Made by a program: the position numbers and the translations under genes. A stretch of DNA of 64,000 bases from Thermohalobaculum sp039822785. GTDB taxonomy: Bacteria; Pseudomonadota; Alphaproteobacteria; Rhodobacterales; Rhodobacteraceae. A model generated the notes under the pieces. The model was given only the letters and a program-made list of their open reading frames with translations, did no database searches and had not been told where the DNA came from. How positions within the stretch are numbered: position 1 is the first letter of the stretch; each line of letters begins with the position of its first letter. The DNA lies in NCBI GenBank assembly GCA_039822785.1, contig JBCBMO010000002.1, positions 372,001 through 436,000 of the forward strand. Direction: 5' to 3'. Below are positions 35,539 through 43,441 of this stretch, piece by piece.

Positions 35539-36288
35539 ATGACTGAGACGCCGCGCTTCACCGTGATCGCGCCCATGCTGGACGAGGCCGAGAACGTGGC
35601 GCGCCTGGCCGAGGAGATCGGTGCGGCCTGCGCCCCGCTCGGCCCCTTCGAGGCGATCTTCGTCAACGACGGCTCGACCGACGGCACCGCGGCGGCCATC
35701 GCGGCGGCGCGCATCCAGCATCCCTGGCTGCGCGAGCTGCGCCACGAGAAGCCCTGCGGTCAGTCCGCGGCGGTGCGCTCGGGCGTGCTGGCGGCGCGGG
35801 CGCCGATCTGTGCGACGCTGGACGGCGATGGCCAGAACCCCCCGTCGGAGCTGCCGAAGCTGCTGACGCCCCTTTTGAACGGCGAGGCGGGGCTCGGCCT
35901 GGTGGCGGGGCAGCGGGTCGACCGCCAGGACACGCAGTCAAAGCGCGTCGCCTCTCGCGCCGCCAATGCGCTGCGCGCGCGGCTGCTGCATGACGAGACG
36001 CGGGACACGGGCTGCGGGCTCAAGGCCTTTCCGCGGGCGGTCTTCCTGGCGCTGCCCTTCTTCGACCACCTGCACCGCTATCTGCCGGCGCTGGTGAAGC
36101 GGGAGGGGTATCGCGTGGCCCTGGTCGACGTCAGCCACCGCGCGCGCGACGCGGGGCGGTCAAAGTACACCAACCTGGGCCGGGCCATGGTGGGCGTCAC
36201 CGATCTGTTCGGCGTCTGGTGGCTGATCCGCCGGCGGCGCCTGGCAACGGTGGTGCACGAGGACGCGCCGATCGAGGGCACGCCTTGA
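35539..36288 (+). CDS. GT2 glycosyltransferase, polyprenyl-phosphate sugar synthase type
   Basis: The 249-residue protein resembles DPM1/ArnC-type family 2 enzymes: FTVIAPMLDEAENV, the nucleotide-sugar region AIFVNDGSTDGTAAA, the metal-binding LDGDGQNPP, and GCGLKAFPRAVF. It lacks clear C-terminal membrane helices but has an amphipathic hydrophobic patch near residue 225. It likely transfers a sugar from a nucleotide donor to a polyprenyl phosphate, making the donor for the upstream membrane transferase. It ends in a TTGA overlap with the next gene. Confidence 0.88.
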   Translation: MTETPRFTVIAPMLDEAENVARLAEEIGAACAPLGPFEAIFVNDGSTDGTAAAIAAARIQHPWLRELRHEKPCGQSAAVRSGVLAARAPICATLDGDGQNPPSELPKLLTPLLNGEAGLGLVAGQRVDRQDTQSKRVASRAANALRARLLHDETRDTGCGLKAFPRAVFLALPFFDHLHRYLPALVKREGYRVALVDVSHRARDAGRSKYTNLGRAMVGVTDLFGVWWLIRRRRLATVVHEDAPIEGTP

Positions 36289-36596
36289 TCGAGGCCGTCA
36301 AAGGGTTCTTGGGCGCCGATACGGATGGGGAGCTGATCTGGATCCTCGTCGGCCTCGGCGGTCAGTTCCTGTTCATGACCCGGTTCCTGGTGCAGTGGAT
36401 CGCGTCGGAGCGGGCCCGCCGCTCGGTCGTGCCGGTGGCGTTCTGGTGGATCTCCATCGGCGGCGCGGCGGTCCTGCTGAGCTATGCCATCTACCGCGCG
36501 GACCCGGTGTTCATCCTGGGCCAGTCGCTGGGCTTCTTCGTCTATGGCCGCAACCTCTGGCTGATCCACGCCGAGAAGCGCCGCCCGCTGGATTGA
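36285..36596 (+). CDS. LAB_N (lipid A biosynthesis N-terminal) domain membrane protein
   Basis: The 103-residue protein has the LAB_N features: ILVGLGGQFLFMTRFLVQWIASERARRSVVP, FWWISIGGAAVLLSYAIYR and QSLGFFVYGRNL, forming three membrane helices. Such proteins often sit beside GT2 and PMT-type genes, where they may flip or position lipid-linked sugars. I place the start at a TTG at 36285, with GAGGG six bases upstream and overlapping the GT2 stop; the longer frame reads through the GT2 gene. Confidence 0.85.
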   Translation: MIEAVKGFLGADTDGELIWILVGLGGQFLFMTRFLVQWIASERARRSVVPVAFWWISIGGAAVLLSYAIYRADPVFILGQSLGFFVYGRNLWLIHAEKRRPLD

Positions 36597-36604
36597 ACGC
36601 AGGC

Positions 36605-36931
36605 TCAGCAGTCCTTGGCGCCGAAGCAGCAGGCCCGGATCTGCTCGTTCTCGGAACAGCAGTCCTCCATGAAGTAGCGGATCATGCCGCCGATGGCCTG
36701 GAGGTCGGCGCGATAGACGACCTCCCGCGCGGTCTGGCTGGAGGTGACGAGGCGCGCCTTGGACAGGCCCGACAGGTGGAAGGACGCGCGGGAGGGGCTG
36801 GCCCCCACGGCCTCCGCGATCTCGCCTGCGCGCAGGCCCGCGGGCCCCGCCGACACCAGCAGGCGCAGGATGCGCAGACGCGTGGCGTTCGAGAGCGCGG
36901 CAAACGCGGTGAGCGTCTCGGCCTCCTCCAT
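36605..36931 (-). CDS. ArsR-family transcriptional regulator
   Basis: The 108-residue winged-helix repressor has FAALSNATRLRILRLLV, the recognition region GASPSRASFHLSGLSKARLV and wing TAREVVYRADLQA, typical of ArsR/SmtB. It has paired Cys near the C-terminus (EDCCSENEQIRACCFGAKDC), a likely metalloid or thiol sensor; the usual ELCVCDL motif in the recognition helix is absent. It is divergent from the DUF6428 gene. A dyad ends two bases before its start codon, so it should repress itself. Confidence 0.92.
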   Translation of the reverse strand: MEEAETLTAFAALSNATRLRILRLLVSAGPAGLRAGEIAEAVGASPSRASFHLSGLSKARLVTSSQTAREVVYRADLQAIGGMIRYFMEDCCSENEQIRACCFGAKDC

Positions 36932-36932
36932 G

Positions 36933-36950
36933 TTTCAACACCTCTTGAAA
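36933..36950. promoter_or_regulatory. ArsR operator A
   Basis: TTTCAA-N6-TTGAAA, a perfect dyad immediately before the arsR start codon. A near copy with the same spacing lies 43 bases away. ArsR proteins bind this type of AT-rich dyad. Confidence 0.75.
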
Positions 36951-36975
36951 TGGCTCTGGCGTCGGGTTAGAGATA

Positions 36976-36993
36976 TTTTAAGAGCCCTTGAAA
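36976..36993. promoter_or_regulatory. ArsR operator B
   Basis: TTTTAA-N6-TTGAAA, one mismatch from operator A and with the same spacing. It lies just upstream of the DUF6428 start. The centres of A and B are 43 bases apart, about four helical turns, so two dimers could sit on the same DNA face. Confidence 0.7.
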
Positions 36994-37007
36994 TGGAGCG
37001 CAACCGC

Positions 37008-37478
37008 ATGACCCTGGACGATCTGCTCGCCGCGACCCGTGCCCTGCCCGCCGAGGCGCCCCTGGTCTTCTCGACCGAGGAGGGCCCGATCGGCCGGGGC
37101 TACCATGTCACCGAGCTGAAGCGGGCCGCGATCACCAGCGTCGATTGCGGCGGGCGTACCGATGCTTGGTCCGAGACGATCCTGCAGCTGCTCGACGGCC
37201 AGGGCGCGGATTACATGACCGCGGGCAAGTTCGCCGCCATCCTCGGCCGCAGCGTAGAACTGGTCGACGGCCTCGGCACCGGGGCGCTGCGCGTCGAGTT
37301 CGCCCATGGCAACGCCGGCATGCGGACCTTCGACCCCGCGGCCCCCGAGATGGTCGACGGCGCCGTCTCCCTTCGCCTGCGCGCGATCCACGCCCAGTGC
37401 AAACCGGCGGTCGAGGCCACGCGCGGCACGGGGCAGCCGGCGTGCTGCGGACCAAGCGCCCCCTCCTGCTGCGGATAG
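37008..37478 (+). CDS. DUF6428-family protein next to arsR
   Basis: The 156-residue protein resembles small proteins of unknown function found beside arsR genes (DUF6428, assigned from memory). It has GRGYHVTELKRAAITSVDCGGR, WSETILQLLDG and a C-terminal Cys-rich tail (QPACCGPSAPSCCG), which may bind a metal or metalloid. The ATG at 37008 has GGAG eight bases upstream; an in-frame ATG at 36993 lies in operator B and is unlikely. It is probably repressed by the divergent ArsR. Confidence 0.8.
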   Translation: MTLDDLLAATRALPAEAPLVFSTEEGPIGRGYHVTELKRAAITSVDCGGRTDAWSETILQLLDGQGADYMTAGKFAAILGRSVELVDGLGTGALRVEFAHGNAGMRTFDPAAPEMVDGAVSLRLRAIHAQCKPAVEATRGTGQPACCGPSAPSCCG

Positions 37479-37645
37479 CGCGCCCCAGGATCGAAGGCTC
37501 GCCTCACGAGAGCCCTCGTGACGCGGGCACGCCCCCCTCTGGGACACGTTGAGGCGCGGGCGGCGCTACGGCCATTACGGGCTTGCGAAGTCCCGTGCGT
37601 TGTTCTCTCTTCGTGGCGGGGCCGACAACAATCTCGTGCGAGACG

Positions 37646-38449
37646 ATGAACAAAGACTTGGATGCCGCTGACGCGGTTCGCGCCTGCATTGCCTGTTTCG
37701 AACACATTGATGCCCGCGCCACGGTATGTCCGCATTGCGGGACCCGGCAGAACCCTTGGTCGCGCTTTTTTCTTCGCTTCGTCACCGTCGTGGGCGGCCT
37801 GGTGACGGTGCTGTCGCTGGTCTCAGCCGGGATTGCGCTGGCGCCGCGAGCCTATTCCTTTATCTGGCCGAAGCCGCAGCCAAGCATCTTCCAGATGAGC
37901 TTCGATACGCGGGACTTCAGCACGCGGAAGGCTGGGGTCTTTGATCTGTACAACGGCGGCAACCGAGACGTCTTTGCCACAAGGCTGATCTTCACGCCCA
38001 AAGGGGACGCCTTCGCGCGGCTCGGGCCGGTCGAAATCTCGGTCTACGAGACGATTGCCGCGGGTGCTGCGGTGGAGCATCGGATCCAGTTGATCTCCGC
38101 CGCCAATCCAAAGCCGCGGCCCGCCAGAGCGTTGATCGAAGACCAATTCGTCAATCTGTCGCGCTTTCTGGATGAGCGCGGAGCTTTCGATGCGCGGTGC
38201 TTTGCGCTGCTGCCGCTCAATGCCTCGAAGCGGCGCGGGGCGCCGGAGAACGGCCGCTTTCGGTACGACATCGCCAGCACGACGCTGACGACGGTGCTGC
38301 AGTACCTGACGGTCGAGGATGACCGCATCCTGGCCGAGGTCGAGGTCGCCGATTTCTACGTCGAAGCCGCCGTCTACTTCAGCGAGGCCTGCGTTCGAGC
38401 GATGGGGGGCCCAAGCGTCTTCGCCGCGGCCGCCTCAGGCCAGCAGTAG
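37646..38449 (+). CDS. Zinc-ribbon, single-pass membrane protein of unknown function
   Basis: The 267-residue protein starts with a zinc ribbon (CIACFEHIDARATVCPHCG: CxxC and CxxC, about residues 14-32). One membrane helix follows (about 43-65) and then a beta-rich extracytoplasmic region of about 190 residues. The ribbon would be cytosolic. No family is recognised. Base composition is slightly lower in GC than neighbours and codon use is less biased. It ends at the palindromic repeat cluster; the start is weakly supported by Shine-Dalgarno. Confidence 0.7.
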   Translation: MNKDLDAADAVRACIACFEHIDARATVCPHCGTRQNPWSRFFLRFVTVVGGLVTVLSLVSAGIALAPRAYSFIWPKPQPSIFQMSFDTRDFSTRKAGVFDLYNGGNRDVFATRLIFTPKGDAFARLGPVEISVYETIAAGAAVEHRIQLISAANPKPRPARALIEDQFVNLSRFLDERGAFDARCFALLPLNASKRRGAPENGRFRYDIASTTLTTVLQYLTVEDDRILAEVEVADFYVEAAVYFSEACVRAMGGPSVFAAAASGQQ

Positions 38450-38469
38450 GGTGCGTGCTCCGCACGCAC
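38445..38469. repeat. REP-like palindrome, copy 2
   Basis: GTAGGGTGCGTGC, a 3-base centre and GCACGCACC. It overlaps the last codons of the zinc-ribbon gene. Same element as 28981-29006. Confidence 0.75.
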
Positions 38470-38490
38470 CGCCGCACCGTTTGGAGGAAG

Positions 38491-38516
38491 GGGTGCGTGC
38501 TGAGCACGCACCCTAC
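38491..38516. repeat. REP-like palindrome, copy 3
   Basis: GGTGCGTGC, a 3-base centre and GCACGCACCCTACG, in inverted orientation to copies 2 and 4 (the GTAGG flank is on the other side). Confidence 0.75.
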
Positions 38517-38559
38517 GTGTGATATCGCTGGCCGCGGGCATGGCCGGCGCACTAGCCAG

Positions 38560-38586
38560 AGTAGGGTGCGTGCTGCGCACGCACCT
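38560..38586. repeat. REP-like palindrome, copy 4
   Basis: GTAGGGTGCGTGC, a centre of TGC type and GCACGCACCTA. With copies 2 and 3 it forms a cluster of three palindromes in about 140 bases. Confidence 0.75.
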
Positions 38587-38611
38587 ATGTGCACGGACGC
38601 CCGCAGGGCGC

Positions 38612-39001
38612 TCAGCGGTTCTCGTCGATGACCGTCTTGAGCTCGATGAGGGCGAGGTCGGTCTGACCGGTCTCGCGGTAGAGGTCGCGCAGCTTGAAGC
38701 GGATCACGTTCCGTACCGCCTGGTTGTCCGGGTATTTGTCCAGGGCCTCGCGCAGGATCGGGATCGCCGCCGCCTGCTCGCCGCGCTGTTCGTGGATCTC
38801 GACGATCCCCTCGATGGCGAAGAACACCGTGGTGTCGGGGCGGTTGGACAGCTCCACAAAGGTCTCGGCGATCGCGAGGTAGTCCTGCAGGGTCTCGAGG
38901 AAGTGCTCTTCCTCGGGGTCCTCCGCCGCGGCAGGGGTCGCGAATGGCATGGCGAAGGTGGCGGCAACGACCATCACGGTCACGGTCAGCAGTCGTTTCA
39001 T
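38612..39001 (-). CDS. Exported small TPR protein
   Basis: The 129-residue protein has a signal peptide (hydrophobic residues 5-24, ending ATPAAA). The mature part is acidic, with TPR-like helical pairs (FAIEGIVEIHEQRGEQAAAIPILREALDKYP, then RFKLRDLYRETGQTDLALIELKTVI). It is probably periplasmic. It starts two bases after the ECF sigma stop, so it is the third gene of that operon and a plausible output or sensor partner. No family name is assigned. Confidence 0.8.
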   Translation of the reverse strand: MKRLLTVTVMVVAATFAMPFATPAAAEDPEEEHFLETLQDYLAIAETFVELSNRPDTTVFFAIEGIVEIHEQRGEQAAAIPILREALDKYPDNQAVRNVIRFKLRDLYRETGQTDLALIELKTVIDENR

Positions 39002-39003
39002 CG

Positions 39004-39555
39004 TCAGTCTCCTTGCGGTGGATGAGCGGTCAGACGGTCCCTGAGGCTCAGGGTGGCCCGGTGCAGATGGGCCTTCACGGTGCCCTGCCTGCAGCCGAGG
39101 ATCTCGGCGGTCTCCGCGGTGTCGAAGCCTTCGAGAAAGCGGAGCACCACGACCTCGCGCTGGCGGATGGGCAGCGTGGCGAGGGCGCGGGAGAGGTCGC
39201 GAAGCCGGTCCAGACGACCGGGGTCGGCGGCGCCATCGGGGGTGTCGCGCAGCGCTTCCTCGGCCGGGGCGGCGCCCCAGAGGCGGCGGCGCTTGCGGGC
39301 CTGTTCGCGCGCGGTGTTGAAGGTGACCTGGTAGAACCAGGTGGTGAACCGGGCGCGGCGGCTGGCGCGCAGCCGGCCGGACTGGAGGCGCAGAAAGACC
39401 TCCTGCACCACATCCTCGGCCGCCGCATCCTCGCCCAGCAGCGACCAGGCCACACGAAAGGCATAGTGCCGGTGGCGCTGGAAGAGCTGCTCGAGCGCCG
39501 CCCGGTCATGGGGCGCCATGGCGAGCAGGTCCCAATCGTCCTGCGCGCGGTTCAT
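39004..39555 (-). CDS. ECF-family RNA polymerase sigma factor
   Basis: The 183-residue protein has sigma region 2 (LEQLFQRHRHYAFRVAWSLLGEDAAAEDVVQEVFLRL) and region 4 (LATLPIRQREVVVLRFLEGFDTAETAEILGCRQGTVKAHLHRA), the full layout of an ECF sigma. It overlaps the preceding membrane protein gene by four bases (ATGA) and is followed by an exported TPR protein. The promoter it reads is unknown; autoregulation upstream of 39947 is likely. Confidence 0.93.
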   Translation of the reverse strand: MNRAQDDWDLLAMAPHDRAALEQLFQRHRHYAFRVAWSLLGEDAAAEDVVQEVFLRLQSGRLRASRRARFTTWFYQVTFNTAREQARKRRRLWGAAPAEEALRDTPDGAADPGRLDRLRDLSRALATLPIRQREVVVLRFLEGFDTAETAEILGCRQGTVKAHLHRATLSLRDRLTAHPPQGD

Positions 39556-39947
39556 CCCCGGGTGCCCCTCGGTGAGGGCAGCCCCGCCGGCGGGGTCGGG
39601 CGCGTCGGCACGGAGAAGCCGCCGGCGGGGCGCGCGCCGCGGGTGGAGAGGGTGAGGCGGACGCTGCCCGTGGGGCGCAGGGTGAGCGGCGCGGTGAGGG
39701 GGCTTGGCATCGCGAAGCGCAGCGCCGGCTGGGGCGTGAAGAACCCAGCCCGGTCGAGCGCCGTCAGCCCCAGCGCCCCCACCACGATCAGACCAGTGGC
39801 CGCGACGGCAAGCCGGCGCAGGACCGGCCGCCGGCGCGGGGCGGGGACCACCCGGAGCGGCGGGGCATGGCGGAGGCTGCGGTAGTCCTCCCGCGCCGGG
39901 CCGAGCAGCCGCTCCAGTGTCTCGATGTCGGTATCGCGCTCAGCCAT
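39552..39947 (-). CDS. Putative anti-sigma factor (single-pass membrane protein)
   Basis: The 131-residue protein has a short cytoplasmic N-terminus (MAERDTDIETLERLLGPARE), one membrane helix (about residues 45-65) and a Pro/Thr-rich periplasmic tail. This is the topology of anti-sigma factors, although no zinc-binding HxxxCxxC motif is seen. It precedes and overlaps the ECF sigma gene by four bases. I chose the ATG at 39947 for its GAGG; an ATG at 39968 is in frame. Anti-sigma function is inferred from position. Confidence 0.65.
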   Translation of the reverse strand: MAERDTDIETLERLLGPAREDYRSLRHAPPLRVVPAPRRRPVLRRLAVAATGLIVVGALGLTALDRAGFFTPQPALRFAMPSPLTAPLTLRPTGSVRLTLSTRGARPAGGFSVPTRPTPPAGLPSPRGTRG

Positions 39948-40225
39948 GGTCCTCACCCGTTTCGCCATAGATGCCGCGACGGGGCCGATCGGTTTACCGG
40001 CCTGGAAAAAAATGGCGGCCGATGCTGGGTGTCAGATGTCGCGCGGCGACGTCGTTACACTCGACCCTATCGTAGCGGCAGCGTTGACGGCGAAGCGCGG
40101 GGGGCCTTAGCGCTGAGCGCTTACGTGGTCATGGGGGACGTATTGAGATGATTATGTTGGCAAGGGCGGTTGCCGCGAGCGCGGTCTTGGTGATGCCGCG
40201 ATGGCGAGCGCCCGGTCCGCGCCAG

Positions 40226-40420
40226 TCATGCGCCAGTCATGCGCCCACCGGCGCGCGTGATCCAATTGTGCCAGCCAACAACCGGATCGCGTTTGGAGCG
40301 GATCAGGTAGGTCTCCTCCGCCGCGACGACCGTCGTCTCAAGCGGCGGATCGGCCTCACCTATCGTGCAGCCACCGAGGACGGGGACCAGCAGCAGCCCC
40401 GCCAGGTTCCGGAAAATCAC
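40226..40420 (-). CDS. Small putative lipoprotein
   Basis: A 64-residue ORF from a GTG at 40420 with AGGA about seven bases upstream. It has a short signal peptide and lipobox LGGC (Cys18), then a hydrophilic mature part (GEADPPLETTVVAAEETYLI, ending in RAGGRMTGA). It looks like a real small envelope protein, but no family is recognised and the antisense frame is also open. It lies alone between the sigma operon and the LysE gene. Confidence 0.5.
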   Translation of the reverse strand: MIFRNLAGLLLVPVLGGCTIGEADPPLETTVVAAEETYLIRSKRDPVVGWHNWITRAGGRMTGA

Positions 40421-40592
40421 AAAACAATCCTGTCGCAGTCTGATCGGCGGAGCTTTGGGCGGCAAAGCAAGGTCAGATGACAGGGCCATCGCGCCGACCA
40501 GCCCATGTCGTTGGTGCGGTGCGGGAGCGTCGATAATGAGATAGGCTTTCAAAAGGGAATGCCCGCGTCGGGGCAAGGCAATGGAGGGCGGC

Positions 40593-41216
40593 ATGGATGA
40601 GATCAATCTGTGGATCGTGGTGGGGGCGGCCCTGTTGGCGGGACTGACGCCAGGACCCGTCATGCTGGCCATCGCCGGCACCGCGATGGCGCGGGGGCGG
40701 CGGCAGGGGTTCGCAGTGGCGGCGGGGATCACCGCCGGTGCCTCGGTCTGGGCGCTCTTGTCGGCGCTGGGGATGGGGGCGTTGCTGACGGCGAACCAGT
40801 GGCTGTTCGAGAGCCTTAAGTACGCCGGCGCGGCCTATCTCGCCTGGTTGGGGTGGCGGGCCGCCCGCTCGGCGCTGGGACCGGCGCGCCAGCACGACCC
40901 CAAGGATCTGGGCGCCTCGCTGCCCGTGGCGGCACTGCGCGGGGCGCTGATCCATCTGACCAACCCAAAGGCGCTGTTCTTCTGGGGCTCGATCTTCGCC
41001 ATCGGGGTGACGCCCGGCGCGTCGTCGGACGCGGTCTACTGGATCGTCGGGATCAGCATGGCCATCAACGTGGTGATCGTGACGACCTGGGCGCTCTTGT
41101 TCTCCACCCCCGTCCTGATGGCCCGCTACCTGCGGTTCCGCCGCTGGATCGAGGGGGTCTTTGCGGCGTTCTTTGGCGGAGCCGCGCTTTTCGTCGTCAC
41201 GCAGCGCACCGGCTAA
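40593..41216 (+). CDS. LysE/RhtB-family amino acid exporter
   Basis: The 207-residue inner-membrane protein has about six helices and the family signature near the N-terminus (AALLAGLTPGPVMLAIAGTAMARGRRQG). It also has AYLAWLGWRAARS, HLTNPKALFFWGSIFA and a C-terminal RFRRWIEGVFAAFFGGAAL. These proteins export amino acids or derivatives such as homoserine lactone; substrate unknown. The ATG at 40593 has GGAGGGCGG upstream. Confidence 0.9.
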   Translation: MDEINLWIVVGAALLAGLTPGPVMLAIAGTAMARGRRQGFAVAAGITAGASVWALLSALGMGALLTANQWLFESLKYAGAAYLAWLGWRAARSALGPARQHDPKDLGASLPVAALRGALIHLTNPKALFFWGSIFAIGVTPGASSDAVYWIVGISMAINVVIVTTWALLFSTPVLMARYLRFRRWIEGVFAAFFGGAALFVVTQRTG

Positions 41217-41374
41217 GGGGTCAGATCAGCCGCCGGGAGCATGTCGGGCCCGCCTTGGCTCAGCGGGTGGGCCATGCGCCTTGCCGCCGTCGCCCGAATC
41301 CCGTATTTGTGAACTCCCGTAGAACATGATGCGGCGCAGGGGATCGCATCCACAAGATCTGCGGGGCAGTCCGG

Positions 41375-43036
41375 TTGGCACGGTATATTTTCATCACGGG
41401 GGGCGTGGTCTCCTCCCTTGGCAAGGGTTTGACCTCCGCCGCGCTGGGCGCGCTGCTCCAGGCACGGGGGTACACGGTACGGCTGCGCAAGCTCGACCCC
41501 TATCTCAACGTCGATCCCGGCACGATGAGCCCCTTCGAGCATGGCGAAGTCTTCGTCACCGATGACGGGGCGGAGACGGACCTGGACCTTGGCCATTACG
41601 AGCGCTTCACGGGGGTGCCGGCGCGGCGGACAGACAGCGTCTCCTCGGGGCGGATCTATTCGAACGTGCTCGAGAAGGAGCGGCGCGGCGACTACCTCGG
41701 CAAGACGATCCAGGTCATCCCGCATGTGACGGACGAGATCAAAACCTGGCTCGCCATCGGCGAGGACGAGGTGGATTTCATGCTCTGCGAGATCGGCGGC
41801 ACGGTCGGCGATATCGAGGGGCTGCCCTTTTTCGAGGCGATCCGCCAGTTCGCGCAGGACCGGCCGCGGGGCCAGGCGATCTTCGTGCACCTGACGCTGC
41901 TGCCTTACGTCAAAGCCTCCGGCGAGTTGAAGACCAAGCCGACCCAGCACTCGGTCAAGGAGCTGCGCTCGATCGGGATTGCGCCGGATGTGCTGGTCTG
42001 CCGGACCGAGCATGAGATCCCGGAGAAGGAGATCGGCAAGATCGCCCTTTTCTGCAATGTGCGCCGCGAGGCGGTGATCCCCGCGCATGACCTCAAGTCG
42101 ATCTACGAGGCGCCGCTGGCCTATCACGCGGTGGGGCTCGATCAGGCGGTGCTCGACGCCTTCGGCATCCACCCCGCCCCCCGGCCCAAGCTGCAGCTGT
42201 GGGACCGCGTGGTCGATGCGATCCACAACCCCGACGGCGAGGTGCGGATCGCGGTGGTGGGCAAATACACCCAGCTTGAGGATGCCTATAAGTCGATCGC
42301 CGAGGCGCTGACCCATGGCGGCATCGCCAACCGCATCCGGGTGAAGGCGGAATGGCTGGACGCAGAGGTCTTCGAGAAGGACGACCCGGCGCCCTTTCTG
42401 GAGCCCTTCAACGGCATTGTGGTGCCCGGCGGTTTCGGCGAGCGGGGGACCGAGGGGATGATCCGCGCCGCCGCCTTCGCCCGAACGCGCAATGTGCCGT
42501 ATCTCGGCATCTGTCTGGGGATGCAGATGGCGGTGATCGAGGCGGCGCGGAACCTGGCCGGGCTGTCGGGCGCGGGCTCGGAAGAATTCGACCACGAGGC
42601 CGGGCTGGCGGTCGGCGGTGTCGAGCGGCGCTTCGAGCCGGTGGTCTATCACCTAAAGGAATGGGTGGCCGGCAACCGGACGATCAGCCGGGCGGTGGAG
42701 GACGACAAGGGCGGCACCATGCGCCTGGGCGCCTATAACGCCGCGCTGACGGCGGGCAGCCAGGTGGCCGATATCTATGGCACCACCGCGATCTCGGAGC
42801 GTCACCGCCACCGCTATGAGGTCGACATCAAGTATCGCGCCCCGCTGGAGGATTGCGGGCTCACTTTCTCAGGCATGTCGCCGGACGGACGGCTGCCGGA
42901 GATCGTGGAGATCGGCGGCCATCCTTGGTTCGTGGGCGTGCAGTTCCATCCGGAGCTGAAGTCGAAGCCCTTCGAGCCGCATCCGCTGTTTGCGGACTTC
43001 GTGCGCGCGAGCCTCGCGCAGTCGCGCCTCGTTTGA
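41375..43036 (+). CDS. pyrG: CTP synthase
   Basis: PyrG aminates UTP to CTP using glutamine. The 553-residue enzyme has the N-terminal ligase domain (RYIFITGGVVSSLGKGLTSA, LDPYLNVDPGTMSPFEHGEV) and a C-terminal glutaminase with PGGFGERG, the nucleophile in PYLGICLGMQMA and a catalytic His in VGVQFHPELKS. The start appears to be a TTG at 41375 giving MARYIFITGG; no ATG or GTG in frame fits better. In many alphaproteobacteria it follows secG directly. Confidence 0.97.
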   Translation: MARYIFITGGVVSSLGKGLTSAALGALLQARGYTVRLRKLDPYLNVDPGTMSPFEHGEVFVTDDGAETDLDLGHYERFTGVPARRTDSVSSGRIYSNVLEKERRGDYLGKTIQVIPHVTDEIKTWLAIGEDEVDFMLCEIGGTVGDIEGLPFFEAIRQFAQDRPRGQAIFVHLTLLPYVKASGELKTKPTQHSVKELRSIGIAPDVLVCRTEHEIPEKEIGKIALFCNVRREAVIPAHDLKSIYEAPLAYHAVGLDQAVLDAFGIHPAPRPKLQLWDRVVDAIHNPDGEVRIAVVGKYTQLEDAYKSIAEALTHGGIANRIRVKAEWLDAEVFEKDDPAPFLEPFNGIVVPGGFGERGTEGMIRAAAFARTRNVPYLGICLGMQMAVIEAARNLAGLSGAGSEEFDHEAGLAVGGVERRFEPVVYHLKEWVAGNRTISRAVEDDKGGTMRLGAYNAALTAGSQVADIYGTTAISERHRHRYEVDIKYRAPLEDCGLTFSGMSPDGRLPEIVEIGGHPWFVGVQFHPELKSKPFEPHPLFADFVRASLAQSRLV

Positions 43037-43126
43037 TCGCCCCACCCCTGCCCCAGTCGGGGCCTACCGTGGCGCAAGACGGTTGGGGTATGCTGAGATG
43101 GTCGAGAAGAGCCGGAGGCGAGGTTC

Positions 43127-43438
43127 GTGAAGAGTATTGCGATCTTTGTCGCGCTGGTCGGGATCGTAAGCGCGCTGGTGATCTCGACCTACGACCCCTT
43201 CGGCTTTTTCGACGAGGCTGAGATCGCCACCGATGCGGGGCCGCAGAAGCCGCGCGTGCGCGATCTGACCGGCGGGCGCGATGACGACGGCCCGACCCTG
43301 TCCGAACGGATGAGCGGGCAAGGCCAGGAAGAACCGGACAGCAAGATCGGCCAACTCGCGCCGCAGGCACCCGAGCCGGAGGCGGAAGAGGAGGATTACG
43401 ACATCCTCACCGTGTTGCAGCAGATGCTCGGGCTTTGA
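43127..43438 (+). CDS. Small membrane-anchored acidic protein, unknown
   Basis: The 103-residue product has an N-terminal hydrophobic segment (IAIFVALVGIVSALVIS) that may be an anchor or signal peptide. The remainder is acidic and likely disordered (PEAEEEDYDILTVLQQMLGL at the end). The start is a GTG at 43127 with GGAGGCGAGG upstream. No family recognised. It is followed three bases later by another exported unknown gene. Confidence 0.65.
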   Translation: MKSIAIFVALVGIVSALVISTYDPFGFFDEAEIATDAGPQKPRVRDLTGGRDDDGPTLSERMSGQGQEEPDSKIGQLAPQAPEPEAEEEDYDILTVLQQMLGL

Positions 43439-43441
43439 GCG

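Noticed and set aside
40148..40480. Plus-strand 110-codon ORF
   Set aside because: It lacks a ribosome site and its protein is low-quality; the opposite strand offers a signal peptide, lipobox and Shine-Dalgarno.
41217..41374. tRNA gene or riboswitch before pyrG
   Set aside because: No cloverleaf or recognisable aptamer was found; only weak GC hairpins are present.
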